A stretch of 64,000 nucleotides of DNA, taken from contig NZ_JAOCZP010000009.1 in the NCBI RefSeq assembly GCF_025336525.1, positions 152,484-216,483 on the forward strand, given 5' to 3'. Shown piece by piece: positions 62,171 to 64,000 of the stretch; position 1 is the first letter of the stretch; the number at the start of each line of letters is the position of its first letter. Position numbers and translations under genes: made by a program. This DNA comes from Chelativorans salis (GTDB lineage: Bacteria > Pseudomonadota > Alphaproteobacteria > Rhizobiales > Rhizobiaceae). Below the pieces are notes generated by a model. That model was given only the letters and a program-made list of their open reading frames with translations. It was not told where the DNA came from and made no database searches.

Positions 62171-62548
62171 ATGGCGCGGATTCCGCGAACCCTTGCCGCA
62201 GCGTCGATCGTTTTCGTAATCTGCTCCGGCTCCGCATTTGCCGACGGAGACGCGGTGCGCGGCGAACAGCTGTTCAATCGATGCACGGCGTGCCACTCGG
62301 TTGAGGGCCAGAACAAGGCCGGACCCGCCCTGAATGGCGTGTTCGGCCGGAAAGCCGGCGCGGTCGAGGGATATCGCTATTCCCCGGCCATCGAGAATTC
62401 GGACGTAGTCTGGACCGATGAAACGCTCGATACCTACTTAACGGCTCCTGCCAGGATGTTGCGGGGCACGCGCATGACTACAGGCGTTGCGAGGCCAGAC
62501 GATCGCGCTGACATCATCGCGTATCTCAAAACGCTTGCTGCCCCGTGA
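62171..62548 (+). CDS. class I cytochrome c, electron acceptor of the Mo hydroxylase
   Basis: A 125-residue exported protein (signal ASIVFVICSGSAFA). Heme-binding CTACH is in LFNRCTACHSVEGQNKAGPALNGVFGRKAG, and the axial Met is in LRGTRMTTGVARPDDRADIIAYL. It starts 3 bp after the Mo subunit stop. It should carry electrons from the enzyme to the respiratory chain. Confidence 0.92.
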   Translation: MARIPRTLAAASIVFVICSGSAFADGDAVRGEQLFNRCTACHSVEGQNKAGPALNGVFGRKAGAVEGYRYSPAIENSDVVWTDETLDTYLTAPARMLRGTRMTTGVARPDDRADIIAYLKTLAAP

Positions 62549-62590
62549 GACCTGCACGACGCCACGCCTTGCTGCGCGGGCCTGCATCGC

Positions 62591-63502
62591 TTAAGCGGCC
62601 AACAAACGCCTTAGTTGGGAACAGGCGTCGATGAACGCACGCACCTTTGGCAGATTTTGCGCTGTTTTGGTAAAGTATAGAAAGAGCCCGTCGCTACCCG
62701 GTGAATAGTCGAGCAGGACGGGTTCAAGCTGACCGTCCGCAATCTTTCCCGATGCGTGAAATGTCGATGAATAGATCAGCCCCAGGCCCTGCGAGGCAAG
62801 GTTTTGCATGAGTTTACCGTCGTTCACCGTCAAGGGCCCGATAGGCTCGATGCTGACACTTTGTCCGTCTTCGAGGAATTCCCACCGATAGATGTCGCCC
62901 TTCCCCGGCCGGCGATACCGGATACACTGATGTCCAGCGAGGTCACCCGGCACCCGAGGACGTCCATACTTCCTAAAATAGTCGGGTGATCCGAAGACCG
63001 CCCATTTGAAGGGCGGCGAAAGCCTTACCGCGATCATCTCCTTGGCGATATATGATCCAATGAGGATCCCTGCGTCGTAACCCCCGGCGATGAAGTCATC
63101 ATGCTTGTTGCTCACGGTTATGTCGACCTTCACATTCGGCCAAGCTTCGCAAAAAGCCGGTAGTATCGGCTCTATGACATGGGGCAAGGCCAGACGCTCG
63201 ACAATAAGCTTCAACGTGCCTGACGGTTCATCCGACGATTGGAGCGTCTCCTCGAGGCTCGTCTCGATGAGACGCGCTGCAGGGGCAATCTTCGCAAGCA
63301 GGGTCTCCCCTGCCTCCGTCAAAGATATGCGCCGTGTCGTGCGGTGGAAGAGCGGGGCCCCTAGACGCCGCTCAAGCCTCTGCAGCGCCTGGCTGATCGC
63401 GCCCGGTGTTACTTCCAGGTCGAGGGCAGCTTTTCGAATGCTCTGTCGCTTTGCAATAGCCAGAAACTCGGACAGACCATCGAATGTGTCTTGGCGGCCC
63501 AT
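62591..63502 (-). CDS. LysR-family transcriptional regulator
   Basis: A 303-residue LysR protein. HTH at residues 7-66 (LSEFLAIAKRQSIRKAALDLEVTPGAISQALQRLERRLGAPLFHRTTRRISLTEAGETLL), effector domain 90-290 (LIVERLALPHVIEPILPAFCEAWPNVKVDITVSNKHDDFIAGGYDAGILIG). The ATG at 63502 follows AAGGGA; seven codons upstream an alternative start exists. It converges with the cytochrome c gene. It may control the Mo hydroxylase operon, but no matching T-N11-A site was found by eye. Confidence 0.88.
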   Translation of the reverse strand: MGRQDTFDGLSEFLAIAKRQSIRKAALDLEVTPGAISQALQRLERRLGAPLFHRTTRRISLTEAGETLLAKIAPAARLIETSLEETLQSSDEPSGTLKLIVERLALPHVIEPILPAFCEAWPNVKVDITVSNKHDDFIAGGYDAGILIGSYIAKEMIAVRLSPPFKWAVFGSPDYFRKYGRPRVPGDLAGHQCIRYRRPGKGDIYRWEFLEDGQSVSIEPIGPLTVNDGKLMQNLASQGLGLIYSSTFHASGKIADGQLEPVLLDYSPGSDGLFLYFTKTAQNLPKVRAFIDACSQLRRLLAA

Positions 63503-63983
<481 letters not shown>

Positions 63984-64000
63984 TCATCTAGGTTTGGTCC

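Overview
The window is GC-rich DNA that reads as a chromosome or large replicon of an alphaproteobacterium, most likely a Hyphomicrobiales (rhizobial or Phyllobacteriaceae-like) species. The evidence is a succinoglycan-type exoK/exoX/exoY/exoF/exoQ cluster, a cytochrome o quinol oxidase operon, a periplasmic TAXI-TRAP transporter, a TfuA protein and an alphaproteobacterial-style initiator tRNA. Genus cannot be fixed from this sequence alone.

Layout. 1-7 kb: exopolysaccharide locus. A minus-strand run holds a family 2 glycosyltransferase, a PAPS-type sulfotransferase, a small coiled-coil protein and the start of an ExoK-like GH16 glycanase; exoX diverges from exoY-exoF-exoQ. 7-14.6 kb: a compact locus that I read as an undescribed peptide-export or peptide-modification system. 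It has an ABC exporter with all ATPase motifs degenerate, a P-loop protein, a Gly/Ser-rich exported peptide with a cationic tail, an HprK-kinase/PqqD fusion, an ECF sigma/anti-sigma pair and a secreted subtilase. Three of its transcription units share one promoter motif, GGAATA-N15-CGTT.

14.7-42.2 kb: a GGDEF-EAL protein, then a stress module made of a YfdX-Sel1 protein, two DUF1269-like membrane proteins, an EmrAB-type efflux pair, three phosphorelay proteins, a sigma54-dependent response regulator, an alpha-carbonic anhydrase, a DUF2156/MprF-like protein, a cytochrome o oxidase operon, and 6PGDH-G6PDH-gluconokinase/GH15. Five sigma54 -24/-12 promoters precede these units, each with a GGTGG-N7-CCACC-like site 70-80 bp upstream. 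The same palindrome lies just upstream of the regulator gene. This is probably one regulon, with content suggestive of acid or envelope stress.

42.3-49.8 kb: an IclR-controlled catabolic block (tannase-like esterase, fused TRAP permease, TAXI binding protein, sulfatase) with a duplicated promoter/operator in front of the esterase and the permease. 50-57.7 kb: a tightly overlapping minus-strand operon of a SARP/BTAD-AAA giant regulator, YcaO, TfuA, a gluzincin-like metalloprotease and an unknown protein, i.e. a candidate thioamide-forming RiPP pathway without an obvious precursor. Upstream of it, and again at 36.2 kb, lie two small exported proteins built from a repeated GFGPSxxNDLPAPRF-type unit.

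58.3-59.5 kb is largely decayed or non-coding. 59.5-63.5 kb: a molybdenum hydroxylase (2Fe-2S subunit, Tat-exported Mo subunit, cytochrome c) and a divergent or downstream LysR gene. The window ends with tRNA-fMet.
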